NCBI RefSeq assembly: GCF_016722965.1
Contig: NZ_JAEQNB010000004.1
Coordinates: forward strand, 248,001-312,000
Length of the DNA: 64,000 nt
Reading direction: 5' to 3'
Source: Tumebacillus amylolyticus
GTDB taxonomy: Bacteria; Bacillota; Bacilli; Tumebacillales; Tumebacillaceae
Of the stretch, positions 50,860 to 60,065 are shown piece after piece (position 1 is the first letter of the stretch; each line of letters starts with the position of its first letter). Below the pieces are notes generated by a model. The model did not search any database, had not been told where the DNA came from, and was given only the letters and a program-made list of their open reading frames with translations. A program made the position numbers and the translations under genes.

Positions 50860-51345
50860 ATGCATGTGATCTACTACTGCTATGGAAGCGCTCATTCGTC
50901 CGTCACCTCAGCCGCCATCCATCTCGGCCGCCTGCCGGTGGACCGCGTTCCGACGAAACAGGAGATCTTGGGACTTGCCGATTACGACTTCGTGGAGTCT
51001 TGGCAGATCGGGACGCTTTTTTTCAAAGGTCACGATGAATTTGGAAACGGGGTCTACACGTTGGGTCTTGGGGGAGAACAGGCGGTCGCCAAGCAGGCGT
51101 TGGTGTCTTTTCTTGAACAGGTGGGTTTGGATACGTCCGATCTGTTTTTCAACCAAGCGTTGCCGCACATCAACTCCTATGCAAAAATCGGCGGTGCCCT
51201 CTCCCGCCGCTACGGTTTTGTGAAATTGGGCAGACCCCTCTCCGCCTATGGAATCCGGCGCAGTTACGGGGATTTGGTGCGTTTCGTCCAAGAAGTCAAG
51301 CGCGAAGAGGTGCGCCGCATGCAAGGTCCGCGGGGTCGGAATTGA
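50860..51345 (+). CDS. DUF3189-family protein (second of a pair)
   Basis: The 161-residue protein starts HVIYYCYGSAHSSVTSAAIH, the diagnostic N-terminus of DUF3189, followed by LGRLPVDRVPTKQEI and GVYTLGLGGEQAV. It lies six bases after its paralogue. The family occurs in endospore formers near yphA and YIEGIA genes. No catalytic residues are known. Confidence 0.8.
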   Translation: MHVIYYCYGSAHSSVTSAAIHLGRLPVDRVPTKQEILGLADYDFVESWQIGTLFFKGHDEFGNGVYTLGLGGEQAVAKQALVSFLEQVGLDTSDLFFNQALPHINSYAKIGGALSRRYGFVKLGRPLSAYGIRRSYGDLVRFVQEVKREEVRRMQGPRGRN

Positions 51346-51370
51346 CTTCACGCGATATGTATTGCATAAT
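51342..51370 (+). promoter_or_regulatory. Promoter of der
   Basis: TTGACT (51342-51347) and CATAAT (51365-51370) are 17 bases apart, 74 bases before the der start. The -35 overlaps the stop of the preceding gene. Confidence 0.75.
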
Positions 51371-51444
51371 GAATAGCTGATTGTAGATAGGTAAATTTTT
51401 CACTAGTTGCTACTTGATAGAGAAGAAAGGCAGGGACAATACTC

Positions 51445-52782
51445 ATGCCGGCACCGATTGTTGCGATCGTAGGACGCCCGAATGTGGGCAAATCGACGCT
51501 GTTTAACCGACTCGCGGGGGAGCGTATCTCCATCGTTGAGGACAAACCGGGGATCACCCGGGACCGTATTTACTCCAGCTCGGAATGGTTGGAACACAAG
51601 TTTCGTATTATAGATACCGGCGGGATCGAGGTAGGGGACGAAGACGAAATCCTCTTCCGAATCCGTGAACAAGCGGAACTCGCGATGGATGAAGCGAACG
51701 TCATCATCTTTCTCGTGGACGGGCAAGACGGGGTAACCCCGGCGGACCAAGAGGTCGCACAGATTCTCTACCGCACGCGCAAACCGATCGTGCTCGCCGT
51801 CAACAAGTTGGACAACCCGAAGATGATGCTTCAAAACACGTTTGACTTCTATGAGCTGGGCTTTGGCGAGCCGTTTGGCATCTCGTCGACGCACGGCACG
51901 GGCTTGGGCGACCTGCTCGACGAAGTGGCGAAGCACTTCCCGGAGGACTACGATGCGACGTATTCCGAAGACACGATCAAAGTTTCGTTGATCGGCCGTC
52001 CGAACGTCGGCAAATCTTCGCTTGTCAACGCGTTGCTTGGCGAAGAGCGCGTCATGGTTTCCGATGTCGCCGGCACGACCCGCGATGCGGTCGACACCGT
52101 GTTCTCGCGCGAAGGACAAGACTTCGTGCTGATCGACACCGCCGGGATGCGCAAGCGCGGCAAAGTGTATGAAACGACCGAACGCTACTCGGTTATGCGT
52201 GCGATGTCGGCCATTGAGCGCAGCGACGTCTGTTTGCTCGTCATCTCGGCCGAGGACGGCATCATCGAGCAGGACAAGCGAATCGTCGGCTATGCGCTGG
52301 AAGCAGGTCGAGCGGTCGTCTTCCTCGTCAACAAGTGGGACTTGCTGGAGAAGGACGACAAGACCTCGATTCGTTTCGAACAGCAGATTCGCAAGGAATT
52401 CCCGTTTATGCCGTGGGCGCCGATCCTCTTTGTATCCGCTACGACGAAGCAGCGCGTACATAAGATCTTGGAGATGGTCAAGCTCGTCGCCGAGAACCAT
52501 TCGATGCGCATCCCGACTTCGACCGTCAACACGATTATCGAAGACGCGGTCACGATGGTGGCACCGCCGACCGACAAAGGCCGCCGCATGCGCGTGTACT
52601 ACGCGACGCAAGTTGCAGTTCGCCCGCCGTCCTTTGCGGTGTTTGTCAATGACACGGAACTGATGCACTTCTCGTATGAACGCTATCTGGAGAACAAACT
52701 GCGCGATTCGTTCGGTTTCGAAGGTACGCCGATTCGCATGTTCACCCGCCAGCGCTCGCAGAAGGACGAGAAGAAAAGGTAA
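51445..52782 (+). CDS. der: Ribosome-assembly GTPase Der (EngA)
   Basis: The 445-residue protein has two tandem GTPase domains, each with its motifs: [22 protein letters not shown] (residues 1-165) and [22 protein letters not shown] (175-350), then a KH-like domain. Der acts in 50S subunit maturation. All G motifs are intact. It is the start of the der-gpsA part of the Bacillus-type cluster. Confidence 0.97.
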   Translation: MPAPIVAIVGRPNVGKSTLFNRLAGERISIVEDKPGITRDRIYSSSEWLEHKFRIIDTGGIEVGDEDEILFRIREQAELAMDEANVIIFLVDGQDGVTPADQEVAQILYRTRKPIVLAVNKLDNPKMMLQNTFDFYELGFGEPFGISSTHGTGLGDLLDEVAKHFPEDYDATYSEDTIKVSLIGRPNVGKSSLVNALLGEERVMVSDVAGTTRDAVDTVFSREGQDFVLIDTAGMRKRGKVYETTERYSVMRAMSAIERSDVCLLVISAEDGIIEQDKRIVGYALEAGRAVVFLVNKWDLLEKDDKTSIRFEQQIRKEFPFMPWAPILFVSATTKQRVHKILEMVKLVAENHSMRIPTSTVNTIIEDAVTMVAPPTDKGRRMRVYYATQVAVRPPSFAVFVNDTELMHFSYERYLENKLRDSFGFEGTPIRMFTRQRSQKDEKKR

Positions 52783-52824
52783 CGCAAAGTCTCTCTGGGA
52801 GAGGGAGACGAAGGAGGAAACCGT

Positions 52825-53868
52825 ATGACGCAACGAGTTGCTGTGATCGGGGCCGGGTCGTTTGGAACGGCGCTGGCACAAGTCTTGGCGGACAAAGGTT
52901 GCCTCGTGGACATCTATGCTCGCCGGGAGGACCAAGTCCGCGAAATCAACGAGAACCACACCAATTCCCGTTATCTGCCGGATGTCACTTTGCATGAAGG
53001 CATTCGTGCGTCTTCCGATTTGCAAGCCGTTTTGAACGGAACTCCGTATGTGTTGATCGTCATGCCGTCCTCTGCGTTTCGGGAGACGGTCCAACTCATG
53101 CGTCCCTATCTTGACCCTCATGCCTTTGTCGCGCATGCGACCAAAGGGTTTGACGTGGAGACGGGCCAGCGCATGACGCAAATCATGGAAGAGGAGCTCT
53201 CCGAACACGACGTCAAGAAATTTGCGGTCGTGACGGGGCCATCTCATGCCGAAGAACTGTCGCGCCGCATCCCGACGACCATCGTGGTGGCGAGTCGTGC
53301 CCGTGCAACGGCAGAAGCGTTCCAAGATTTGCTGATGACTTCCTACTTACGGCTCTACACCAATCCGGATGTCGTCGGAACCGAACTCGGAGGCACGTTG
53401 AAGAACATCATCGCGCTGGGTGTCGGCTTCTCCGACGGCCTCGGCTTTGGCGACAACGCCAAAGCTGCGTTGATGACGCGCGGACTCACCGAAATCTCCC
53501 GCCTCGGGATGCACTTGGGCGCGGCGCAACTGACATTTGGCGGTTTGGCGGGCGTCGGCGACTTGATTGCCACCTGCACGTCCAAACACAGTCGAAATTG
53601 GCGCGCCGGGTATGCACTTGGACAAGGCAAGAGCCTCGACCAAGTCCTGAACGAAATGGGCATGGTCGTCGAGGGCGTGCGCGCCACCAAGGGAGCGTAC
53701 AACATCGCCCGGCAGACGGGGGTTGACATGCCGATCACGACGGCGATCTACCAAGTGTTGTTTGAGGGCAAAGCGCCCAAGGCCGCCGTTGAAGAATTGA
53801 TGGGCAGACGCCGCATCCATGAGATGGAGGAAGTGGCAGAAGCGATCCGTCTGGATTGGCAAGACTGA
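52825..53868 (+). CDS. gpsA: NAD(P)-dependent glycerol-3-phosphate dehydrogenase
   Basis: The 347-residue protein has the Rossmann motif VIGAGSFGTALAQVLADKG, ATKGFDVETG, the catalytic Lys in LGGTLKNIIALGVG and GLAGVGDLIATCTSKHSRNW. It makes glycerol-3-phosphate from dihydroxyacetone phosphate for phospholipid synthesis. ATG 52825 follows GGAGG, 42 bases after der; the order der-gpsA is conserved in Bacillus. Confidence 0.97.
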   Translation: MTQRVAVIGAGSFGTALAQVLADKGCLVDIYARREDQVREINENHTNSRYLPDVTLHEGIRASSDLQAVLNGTPYVLIVMPSSAFRETVQLMRPYLDPHAFVAHATKGFDVETGQRMTQIMEEELSEHDVKKFAVVTGPSHAEELSRRIPTTIVVASRARATAEAFQDLLMTSYLRLYTNPDVVGTELGGTLKNIIALGVGFSDGLGFGDNAKAALMTRGLTEISRLGMHLGAAQLTFGGLAGVGDLIATCTSKHSRNWRAGYALGQGKSLDQVLNEMGMVVEGVRATKGAYNIARQTGVDMPITTAIYQVLFEGKAPKAAVEELMGRRRIHEMEEVAEAIRLDWQD

Positions 53869-53881
53869 CCCACAAGTATTA

Positions 53882-53910
53882 TTGTGAGGTTCGGCCTTCA
53901 ATGGTACAAT
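53882..53910 (+). promoter_or_regulatory. Promoter of gcvH
   Basis: TTGTGA (53882-53887) and TACAAT (53905-53910) are separated by 17 bases, upstream of gcvH. Confidence 0.6.
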
Positions 53911-53957
53911 TGTGTGGGTATGGAAACATTTATCGTGTGTCTTAGGAGGAATCATTC

Positions 53958-54341
53958 GTGAGCAACGTACCGAGCAACCTGAAGTACAGCCGTGAACATG
54001 AGTGGGTCAAGGTCGAAGGCAACCGCGCGGTCATCGGCATCACCGATTTTGCACAATCCGAACTCGGTGACATCGTGTTCGTCGAACTGCCGGAAGCGGG
54101 CGTAGAACTTTCTGCAAACGCAACGTTCGGCACCGTCGAATCGGTCAAAACGGTCTCTGACCTCTACGCACCGGTCTCCGGCACCATCATCGAAGTGAAC
54201 GCAGCTTTGGTCGATTCCCCGGAAAAAGTCAACGAAGCACCGTACGAAGACGGCTGGATGGTCGTTCTCGAACTCAAGGACGCTTCTGAACTTGACGCCT
54301 TGTTGTCCGCAGATGCGTACAACGAGTACATCAGCAAGTAA
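53958..54341 (+). CDS. gcvH: Glycine cleavage system H protein
   Basis: The 127-residue protein has the lipoyl domain with the lipoylated Lys in [19 protein letters not shown]. It shuttles the aminomethyl group in the glycine cleavage system; in Bacillus it is also the first carrier for de novo lipoylation. It starts at GTG 53958 with AGGAGG upstream. The octanoyltransferase gene lipM follows directly, which fits that second role; no gcvP or gcvT is in the window. Confidence 0.96.
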   Translation: MSNVPSNLKYSREHEWVKVEGNRAVIGITDFAQSELGDIVFVELPEAGVELSANATFGTVESVKTVSDLYAPVSGTIIEVNAALVDSPEKVNEAPYEDGWMVVLELKDASELDALLSADAYNEYISK

Positions 54342-54361
54342 GGGACCAAGGACATCACTTG

Positions 54362-55189
54362 ATGGAAACTTGGCGCCTCTTACATACGGGATTTTCAGAT
54401 CCGGCCGTCAACATGGCGGTCGATGAGGCGATTCTGCATGCGAACAGTCGGGGGCTTGTGCCCCCGACCGTTCGTTTTTATGGGTGGAATCCGCCGACTT
54501 TGTCCATTGGGTACTTCCAGCGCGCCACGAAGGAGATCGACTTCGATGCTCTGAACGCGCAGGGACTCGGGTTCGTGCGCCGTCCGACCGGCGGTCGCGC
54601 CGTCTTGCATGACAAAGAACTGACCTACAGCGTAATCGTGCCGGAGTCGCATCCGATGATGCCGTCCTCCGTCAACGAATCGTACCGCGTGCTCTCGTTG
54701 GGCCTCCTCGAAGGCTTCCGCGAATTGGGCTTCTCGGCGGAGATGGTGTCGCTCGCAGACGAAGAGGAGAAAAAGAAATTCGAAACTCTCGGCTCCGCTG
54801 CGTGCTTCGACTCTCCGTCTTGGTACGAGCTCGTCGTCGAAGGCCGCAAAGTGGCAGGGAGCGCCCAAGTGCGTCAACTCCACACCATCTTGCAGCACGG
54901 CTCCATTCTCTTGGATATGAACGTCGAGCAGTTGTTCTCCGTGCTCTACTTCTCATCGGAGCGTACCCGTGAGCGGATGGTGCGAATGTTCCGAGACAAG
55001 GCCGTATCGATGAAGGACCTCGGTCGTGAGGTTTCGTATGAAGAATCGATGGAGGCGTTCACCAAGGGCTTTGAGCGGGGATTGGGCATTCGACTGGAAC
55101 CGTCGGGCCTCACGCCGGACGAGCAAGCGCATGTCGAGCAACTGGTGGCAGAGAAGTACGGTACAGAAAGCTGGAATTTTAAAAAATAG
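54362..55189 (+). CDS. lipM: Octanoyltransferase LipM (lipoate ligase-like)
   Basis: The 275-residue protein belongs to the LplA/LipB superfamily: WRLLHTGFSDPAVNMAVDEA, VRFYGWNPPTLSIGYFQ, FVRRPTGGRAVLHDKELTYS, CFDSPSWYELVVEGRKVAGS with the active-site Cys and Lys. LipM transfers octanoyl from ACP to GcvH. The Cys in CFDSPS and the adjacent gcvH favour LipM over a true lipoate ligase. ATG 54362 is preferred; the TTG one codon earlier is equally possible. Confidence 0.9.
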   Translation: METWRLLHTGFSDPAVNMAVDEAILHANSRGLVPPTVRFYGWNPPTLSIGYFQRATKEIDFDALNAQGLGFVRRPTGGRAVLHDKELTYSVIVPESHPMMPSSVNESYRVLSLGLLEGFRELGFSAEMVSLADEEEKKKFETLGSAACFDSPSWYELVVEGRKVAGSAQVRQLHTILQHGSILLDMNVEQLFSVLYFSSERTRERMVRMFRDKAVSMKDLGREVSYEESMEAFTKGFERGLGIRLEPSGLTPDEQAHVEQLVAEKYGTESWNFKK

Positions 55190-55203
55190 CTCGGCATAGG
55201 ATG

Positions 55204-55241
55204 ACATTCGGGAAGCGAACCTGCTCCCGGATGTTTTTTTT
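55204..55241 (+). terminator. Terminator after lipM
   Basis: ACATTCGGGA pairs with TCCCGGATGT (one G-T pair) and is followed by about nine T. From 55242 to 55346 I see no gene. Confidence 0.8.
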
Positions 55242-55346
55242 TGTTTTTGGGTGGGGCTTGTTCTACTCTTGCGCACAGGCTCATAGAGTAATAACAACAA
55301 GACCCCTACTGGATGTCGCAAACTCCTCACAGGTGGACATCCGGCG

Positions 55347-55375
55347 ACATAAAGTCAAGCCGCCGTCATATACAT
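55347..55375 (+). promoter_or_regulatory. Candidate sigma-E promoter of spoIVA
   Basis: ACATAAA (55347-55353) and CATATACAT (55367-55375) are 13 bases apart, close to the sigma-E pattern (-35 like KMATATT, -10 CATACANT). spoIVA is sigma-E controlled in Bacillus. The leader of about 120 bases is longer than usual. Confidence 0.5.
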
Positions 55376-55501
55376 GTACTGTCCTGCTGGAAGAGTTTAA
55401 GACTATCGGTTTTCCGATAGAGCGACCGCTGTCCAGGGGAGGGGATCGGTAGAAGGGGTTCGCGTACCAAGTTACGCCGATCACGTTAAGGAGGGAACAG
55501 A

Positions 55502-56980
55502 GTGGAAAAGTTCGACATCTTTAAAGACATTGCGGAGCGGACGGGAGGCGACATCTATCTCGGCGTCGTCGGTCCGGTTCGCACCGGTAAATCGACCTTT
55601 ATCAAGAAATTTATGGAGCAGATCGTCCTTCCGAACATCAAGGAAGAGGCTGACCGCGTACGCGCGACCGATGAACTACCCCAGTCCGCAGCGGGTCGCA
55701 CCATCATGACCACCGAACCGAAGTTCATCCCGAACCAAGCGGTTGAAATCGCAGTGGCAGAGGGTCTGGAAATCAACGTGCGCCTCGTGGATTGCGTCGG
55801 CTATTGCGTCGACGGTGCCCGCGGCTACGAAGATGAGAACGGTCCGCGCATGGTGACCACACCGTGGTTTGACGAGCCGGTTCCGTTCCAAGAAGCGGCA
55901 GAAGTCGGCACCCGCAAAGTCATCGCCGACCACTCCACCCTTGGTCTCGTCGTCACCACCGACGGCTCGATTGCCGAAATTCCGCGTGACAACTACGTGG
56001 AGGCAGAAGAGCGCGTCATCTCCGAGCTCAAAGAACTCGGCAAACCGTTCGTGATCGTCATCAACTCTGTGGAACCGACCTCCGCACGTTGCGAAGGCCT
56101 GCGCCAAGAGCTGATGGAGAAGTACGACATCCCGGTTCTCGCGCTCTCCGTTCAGCAACTCGACCAAGAGGACATCATGAACGTCCTGCGTGAGGCGCTG
56201 TACGAATTCCCGGTCCACGAAGTCAACGTCAACCTGCCGAGCTGGGTCATGGTCCTCGACCAAGACCACTGGCTGCGTGCGAACTTCGAAGACTGCGTAA
56301 AAGAGACCGTCAAGGACATCCGCCGTCTGCGCGACATCGATCGCGTCGTCGGACACTTCTCCGAATTCGAGTTCGTCTCCCGCGCCGCTCTTGCCAACAT
56401 GGACATGGGCCACGGTGTTGCAGACATCGACTTGATCGCACCGGATGAACTGTACGACCAAGTGCTGACCGAAGTGGTCGGCGTGGAGATCGGCGGCAAA
56501 GATCACTTGCTGCAACTCATGAAGGACTTCACCTACGCGAAACGCGAGTATGATAAAGTGGCAGAAGCTCTGCGCATGGTCAAAATGACCGGCTACGGCA
56601 TCGCGCCGCCGGTGCTGGAAGAGATGACCCTCGACGAGCCGGAATTGATCCGCCAAGGTTCCCGCTTTGGGGTTCGCCTGAAAGCGACCGCACCGTCGAT
56701 TCACATGATTCGTGTGGACGTCGAGTCGGAATTTGCTCCGATCGTCGGCACGGAGAAGCAATCCGAAGAGCTGGTGCGCTACCTCATGCAAGACTTCGAG
56801 GAAGACCCGTTGAAGATCTGGGATTCCGATATCTTCGGCAAATCTCTGGCGGCAATTGTTCGCGAAGGCATCTCCGCGAAGCTCTCGATGATGCCGGAGA
56901 ACGCGCAATACAAGCTGAAAGAAACCCTCGAACGCATCATCAACGAAGGCAGCGGCGGTCTGATTGCGATCATCCTGTAG
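55502..56980 (+). CDS. spoIVA: Spore coat assembly ATPase SpoIVA
   Basis: The 492-residue protein is full length. It has the Walker A motif in LGVVGPVRTGKSTFIKKFME, PQSAAGRTIMTTEPKFIPNQ, RLVDCVGYCVDGA and a conserved C-terminal region ending GSGGLIAIIL. SpoIVA polymerises with ATP hydrolysis on the forespore surface to form the coat basement layer. GTG 55502 follows AGGAGG. The spoIVA-hup order is as in Bacillus. Confidence 0.97.
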   Translation: MEKFDIFKDIAERTGGDIYLGVVGPVRTGKSTFIKKFMEQIVLPNIKEEADRVRATDELPQSAAGRTIMTTEPKFIPNQAVEIAVAEGLEINVRLVDCVGYCVDGARGYEDENGPRMVTTPWFDEPVPFQEAAEVGTRKVIADHSTLGLVVTTDGSIAEIPRDNYVEAEERVISELKELGKPFVIVINSVEPTSARCEGLRQELMEKYDIPVLALSVQQLDQEDIMNVLREALYEFPVHEVNVNLPSWVMVLDQDHWLRANFEDCVKETVKDIRRLRDIDRVVGHFSEFEFVSRAALANMDMGHGVADIDLIAPDELYDQVLTEVVGVEIGGKDHLLQLMKDFTYAKREYDKVAEALRMVKMTGYGIAPPVLEEMTLDEPELIRQGSRFGVRLKATAPSIHMIRVDVESEFAPIVGTEKQSEELVRYLMQDFEEDPLKIWDSDIFGKSLAAIVREGISAKLSMMPENAQYKLKETLERIINEGSGGLIAIIL

Positions 56981-57007
56981 TCCTACAGCAGTGCAACTAT
57001 AAGTGTG

Positions 57008-57037
57008 AAAAGTCAGGTCTTTTGACCTGACTTTTTC
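57008..57037 (+). terminator. Terminator after spoIVA
   Basis: A stem of about 12 bp (AAAAGTCAGGTC with GACCTGACTTTT) is followed by T5. Confidence 0.85.
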
Positions 57038-57044
57038 ATTTTCC

Positions 57045-57072
57045 TTGTTTTTCTTGTCCTCTATGGTATAAT
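57045..57072 (+). promoter_or_regulatory. Promoter of hup
   Basis: A perfect TATAAT (57067-57072) with TGG before it is an extended -10; TTGTTT (57045-57050) is 16 bases upstream. Confidence 0.75.
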
Positions 57073-57120
57073 CAGCCTAGATTTGGGCAATAAGAGGTAC
57101 TAGCTAGAGGAGGTGAGGTC

Positions 57121-57393
57121 ATGAACAAAACGGATCTGATCAACCTGGTGTCCGATAAGGCCGAACTGACGAAGAAGGACGCAGGCAATGCAGTGGATGC
57201 CGTCTTCGATGCAATCGTCGAGGCCCTCGCCAATGGTGACAAGGTGCAACTGATCGGCTTTGGGAACTTTGAAGTTCGCGAACGTTCCGCTCGCAAAGGT
57301 CGCAACCCGCAAACCGGCGAAGAGATCGAAATCGCTGCTTCCAAGACACCGGCATTCAAACCGGGCAAGCAATTCAAGGATTCCATCAAGTAA
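57121..57393 (+). CDS. hup: DNA-binding protein HU
   Basis: The 90-residue protein is a canonical [42 protein letters not shown] with the DNA-inserting Pro in RNPQTG, and [12 protein letters not shown]. It packs the nucleoid as a dimer. ATG 57121 follows GGAGG. It is monocistronic between two terminators. Confidence 0.98.
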   Translation: MNKTDLINLVSDKAELTKKDAGNAVDAVFDAIVEALANGDKVQLIGFGNFEVRERSARKGRNPQTGEEIEIAASKTPAFKPGKQFKDSIK

Positions 57394-57419
57394 GGGAGTC
57401 CCCGTGATACATAGGAGAA

Positions 57420-57449
57420 GAGAGTCCGCATCTGCGCGACTCTTTTTTT
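57420..57449 (+). terminator. Terminator after hup
   Basis: GAGTC pairs with GACTC with inner CGC/GCG pairs and is followed by T8. Confidence 0.75.
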
Positions 57450-57528
57450 TCTGGGCAGGAAATCTTCGACAAACTGTGGAATAGTTCTGACATATATACG
57501 AGTTAACCATTCAAGGAGGAATCCCGTC

Positions 57529-59124
57529 ATGTCAGAGCTCACCCTGAACATCCCGACCCACTACAACTTCGCCGCTCAAATCGACCAATACGCGGTCGAT
57601 CACCCGGAACAACTCGCCGTCTATTGGGAGAACGAGGCCGGTGAGGTACATACGTTGTCCTACGACCGATTGCGCGCTGCTTCTGCGCAATGGGCGAATG
57701 CGCTTACATCCCTTGGTGTAACTCGCGGTGACAAAGTCATCGTGCTGGTGCCGCGCCTCGTCGATACGTACCCGATCTACCTCGGACTGATGAAAGTCGG
57801 CGCCGTGGTGATGCCGGGCTCGGAGATGTTGCGTTCCAAGGACATCGAGTACCGTGCGAACCACGCCGGAGCGAAGGCTGTGATCGCGCATGTGAACATC
57901 ATCGGAGAAGTCGAGCCGGTACGCGGTGCTTGCCCTTCGTTGACGACGTTCGTGAGCGTGGGAGGCGAGCAAGACGGATGGTCCTCCTATGAATCGTTGA
58001 TTCACGGACAATCGACCGACTTCACGGCCGTGGAGACGCGCACAGACGAGATGGCGTTTCTCTCCTACACGTCGGGCACAACCGGCGGGCCGAAGGGCGT
58101 CATTCACACGCACGGCTGGCCGTATGTTCACCAGCGCATCGCCGCCACCTATTGGTTTGATGTACAGCCTGGAGAAATGGCATGGGCGACCGCAGGCCCC
58201 GGTTGGGCGAAATGGGTCTGGAGCCCGTTCGTGGCGGTGCTCGGCAAGGGCGGTACCGCTTTTGTCTACGCAGGTCGTTTCTCGGCTGAGAAATATCTGG
58301 AGCTGCTCTCGAAGCATGAGATCGCAGTTCTGTGCGCGACTCCGACCGAGTATCGCATGATCGCAAAAGTGGACGGACTCGACCGCTACAAGTTGGCAGC
58401 TCTGCGTTCGGCATGCTCGGCAGGTGAACCGTTGAACCGCGAAGTCATCGATACGATGGAGAAATACTTCGGCGTTGTGGTACGCGACGGGTACGGCCAG
58501 ACGGAGAACTCGCTGCTCGTCGGCAACTTTGTCGGCGGTACCGTGCGTGCAGGTTCGATGGGCCTGCCGTGTCCGGGTGTACACGTGGGAATTATTGACG
58601 AGGATGGAAAGGAAGTCCCGCGCGGTCAAGTCGGCGACATCGCCGTGGACCGTCAAGCTCCCGTTCTGTTCAAAGGCTATCTGAACGACGCGGAACGCAC
58701 CGCTCGTGCGCATCGTGGGGATTGGTACATCACGGGCGACCAAGGCAAGATGGACGAGGACGGCTACATCTGGTTTGAAGGCCGCGCCGACGACATCATC
58801 ATCTCGTCGGGCTACACCATCGGGCCGTTCGAAGTCGAGGACGCGCTGGTGCAGCATCCGGACGTTGCCGAGTGCGCAGCGGTCTCCTCGCCGGACGCGG
58901 ATCGCGGGGCGATCGTCAAAGCGTTCGTCGTCCTCAAACGCCCGGAACAAGCGGGTGAAGCGAAAGTTCGCGAGTTGCAAGAGCATGTAAAAAATCTCAC
59001 GGCGCCGTACAAGTACCCGCGTGAGATTGAATTTGTAGACTCCCTGCCGAAGACGACATCCGGCAAGATTCGCCGTGTCGAACTTCGTGCCTCTGAAAAA
59101 GCGAAGAAGACCCAATCCAACTGA
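57529..59124 (+). CDS. Acyl-CoA synthetase, medium/branched-chain type
   Basis: The 531-residue AMP-forming ligase has SYTSGTTGGPKGVIHTHG (AMP-binding motif), DGYGQTENSLLVGNFVGG, YITGDQGKMDEDGYIWFEGR with the hinge, and the catalytic Lys in PKTTSGKIRRVELR. It activates a carboxylic acid to its CoA thioester. The length and the GYGQTE motif fit the MbcS/medium-chain group of Bacillus; the exact acid is not determinable. ATG 57529 follows AGGAGG. The DUF1028 gene follows 28 bases on. Confidence 0.92.
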   Translation: MSELTLNIPTHYNFAAQIDQYAVDHPEQLAVYWENEAGEVHTLSYDRLRAASAQWANALTSLGVTRGDKVIVLVPRLVDTYPIYLGLMKVGAVVMPGSEMLRSKDIEYRANHAGAKAVIAHVNIIGEVEPVRGACPSLTTFVSVGGEQDGWSSYESLIHGQSTDFTAVETRTDEMAFLSYTSGTTGGPKGVIHTHGWPYVHQRIAATYWFDVQPGEMAWATAGPGWAKWVWSPFVAVLGKGGTAFVYAGRFSAEKYLELLSKHEIAVLCATPTEYRMIAKVDGLDRYKLAALRSACSAGEPLNREVIDTMEKYFGVVVRDGYGQTENSLLVGNFVGGTVRAGSMGLPCPGVHVGIIDEDGKEVPRGQVGDIAVDRQAPVLFKGYLNDAERTARAHRGDWYITGDQGKMDEDGYIWFEGRADDIIISSGYTIGPFEVEDALVQHPDVAECAAVSSPDADRGAIVKAFVVLKRPEQAGEAKVRELQEHVKNLTAPYKYPREIEFVDSLPKTTSGKIRRVELRASEKAKKTQSN

Positions 59125-59152
59125 TTGCATAGCTAGGAGGAAGTTGCACCTT

Positions 59153-60031
59153 ATGATCATCGTTCCGAACAATCGACTCGTACACACCTTCTCCATCGTC
59201 GCCACCGACCTGAAAACGGGCGAAATGGGCGTTGCGGTGGCTTCGAAATTTCTGGCAGTAGGTTCCATCGTGCCGTGGGCACAAGCGAACGTAGGTGCCA
59301 TCGCGACCCAATCGTGGGCGAACACCGGCTTTGGCCCGGACGGTCTGCGCATGCTCGCGGAGGGCAAGACCGCTCAGGAAACGCTTGAAGCGCTGATCAA
59401 GGACGACCCGGGCTACAAGCAGCGCCAGATCGGCATCGTCGACAAGCACGGCAACGCGGCCGCTTTCACGGGCATCGACTGCCATGACTGGGCAGGCCAA
59501 GTGATCGGCGAAGGCTTCACTTGCCAAGGCAACCTGCTGACAGGTCCGGAAGTGGTGGACGCGATGAGCATCGCGTTCCAATATGCCAAGGGCGATCTGG
59601 CAGATCGCCTTTTAACAGCGCTCGTGGCAGGGGACGAAGCGGGCGGGGACAAACGCGGTCGTCAAGGGGCGGCTCTGTATGTCGTCAAGGAAAAAGGCTC
59701 CTACGACGGCTTCATTGACCGCTACGTCGACCTGCGCGTAGACGACAACGAACATCCGGTGCGTGAGTTGAAGCGACTGCTCAGTCTGCACCGCCTCTAC
59801 CTAGGCGAAACCGATCCGAACCGTCTGCGTCCGATTGCAGGGGAAACGCTGCAAGAGTTGGTCACGCATCTGGTGCGTTTCGACTATCTCAAGCAGGGCG
59901 AGTACGCTTCGTATGACGAGCACGTCAAAAAAGCTCTCCAAGACTACTGTGCCGTAGAGAACTTTGATACGCGCTGGCGTGAAGACGATCAAATCGACGA
60001 AGAGATCCTCGTGTTTATGCGTGGGAAGTAA
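59153..60031 (+). CDS. DUF1028 family protein (second, with C-terminal extension)
   Basis: The 292-residue protein has the DUF1028 domain (residues 5-225: HTFSIVATDLKTGEMGVAVA, ANVGAIATQSWANTGFGPDG, RQIGIVDKHGNAAAFTG, NLLTGPEVV), as in the shorter protein at 31940. About 65 extra C-terminal residues (RLYLGETDPNRLRPIAGETL onward) form a further small helical domain. It sits after the acyl-CoA synthetase with AGGAGG before ATG 59153. An Ntn-hydrolase-like fold is assumed for the family; the reaction is unknown. Confidence 0.85.
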   Translation: MIIVPNNRLVHTFSIVATDLKTGEMGVAVASKFLAVGSIVPWAQANVGAIATQSWANTGFGPDGLRMLAEGKTAQETLEALIKDDPGYKQRQIGIVDKHGNAAAFTGIDCHDWAGQVIGEGFTCQGNLLTGPEVVDAMSIAFQYAKGDLADRLLTALVAGDEAGGDKRGRQGAALYVVKEKGSYDGFIDRYVDLRVDDNEHPVRELKRLLSLHRLYLGETDPNRLRPIAGETLQELVTHLVRFDYLKQGEYASYDEHVKKALQDYCAVENFDTRWREDDQIDEEILVFMRGK

Positions 60032-60065
60032 AGAAGTGTTATCATGAAGAGGAGGAGGGAGATGC

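Noticed and set aside
57532-59367. 611-codon open frame on the minus strand
   Set aside because: Antisense shadow of the acyl-CoA synthetase and DUF1028 genes, composition typical of reverse-frame translation.
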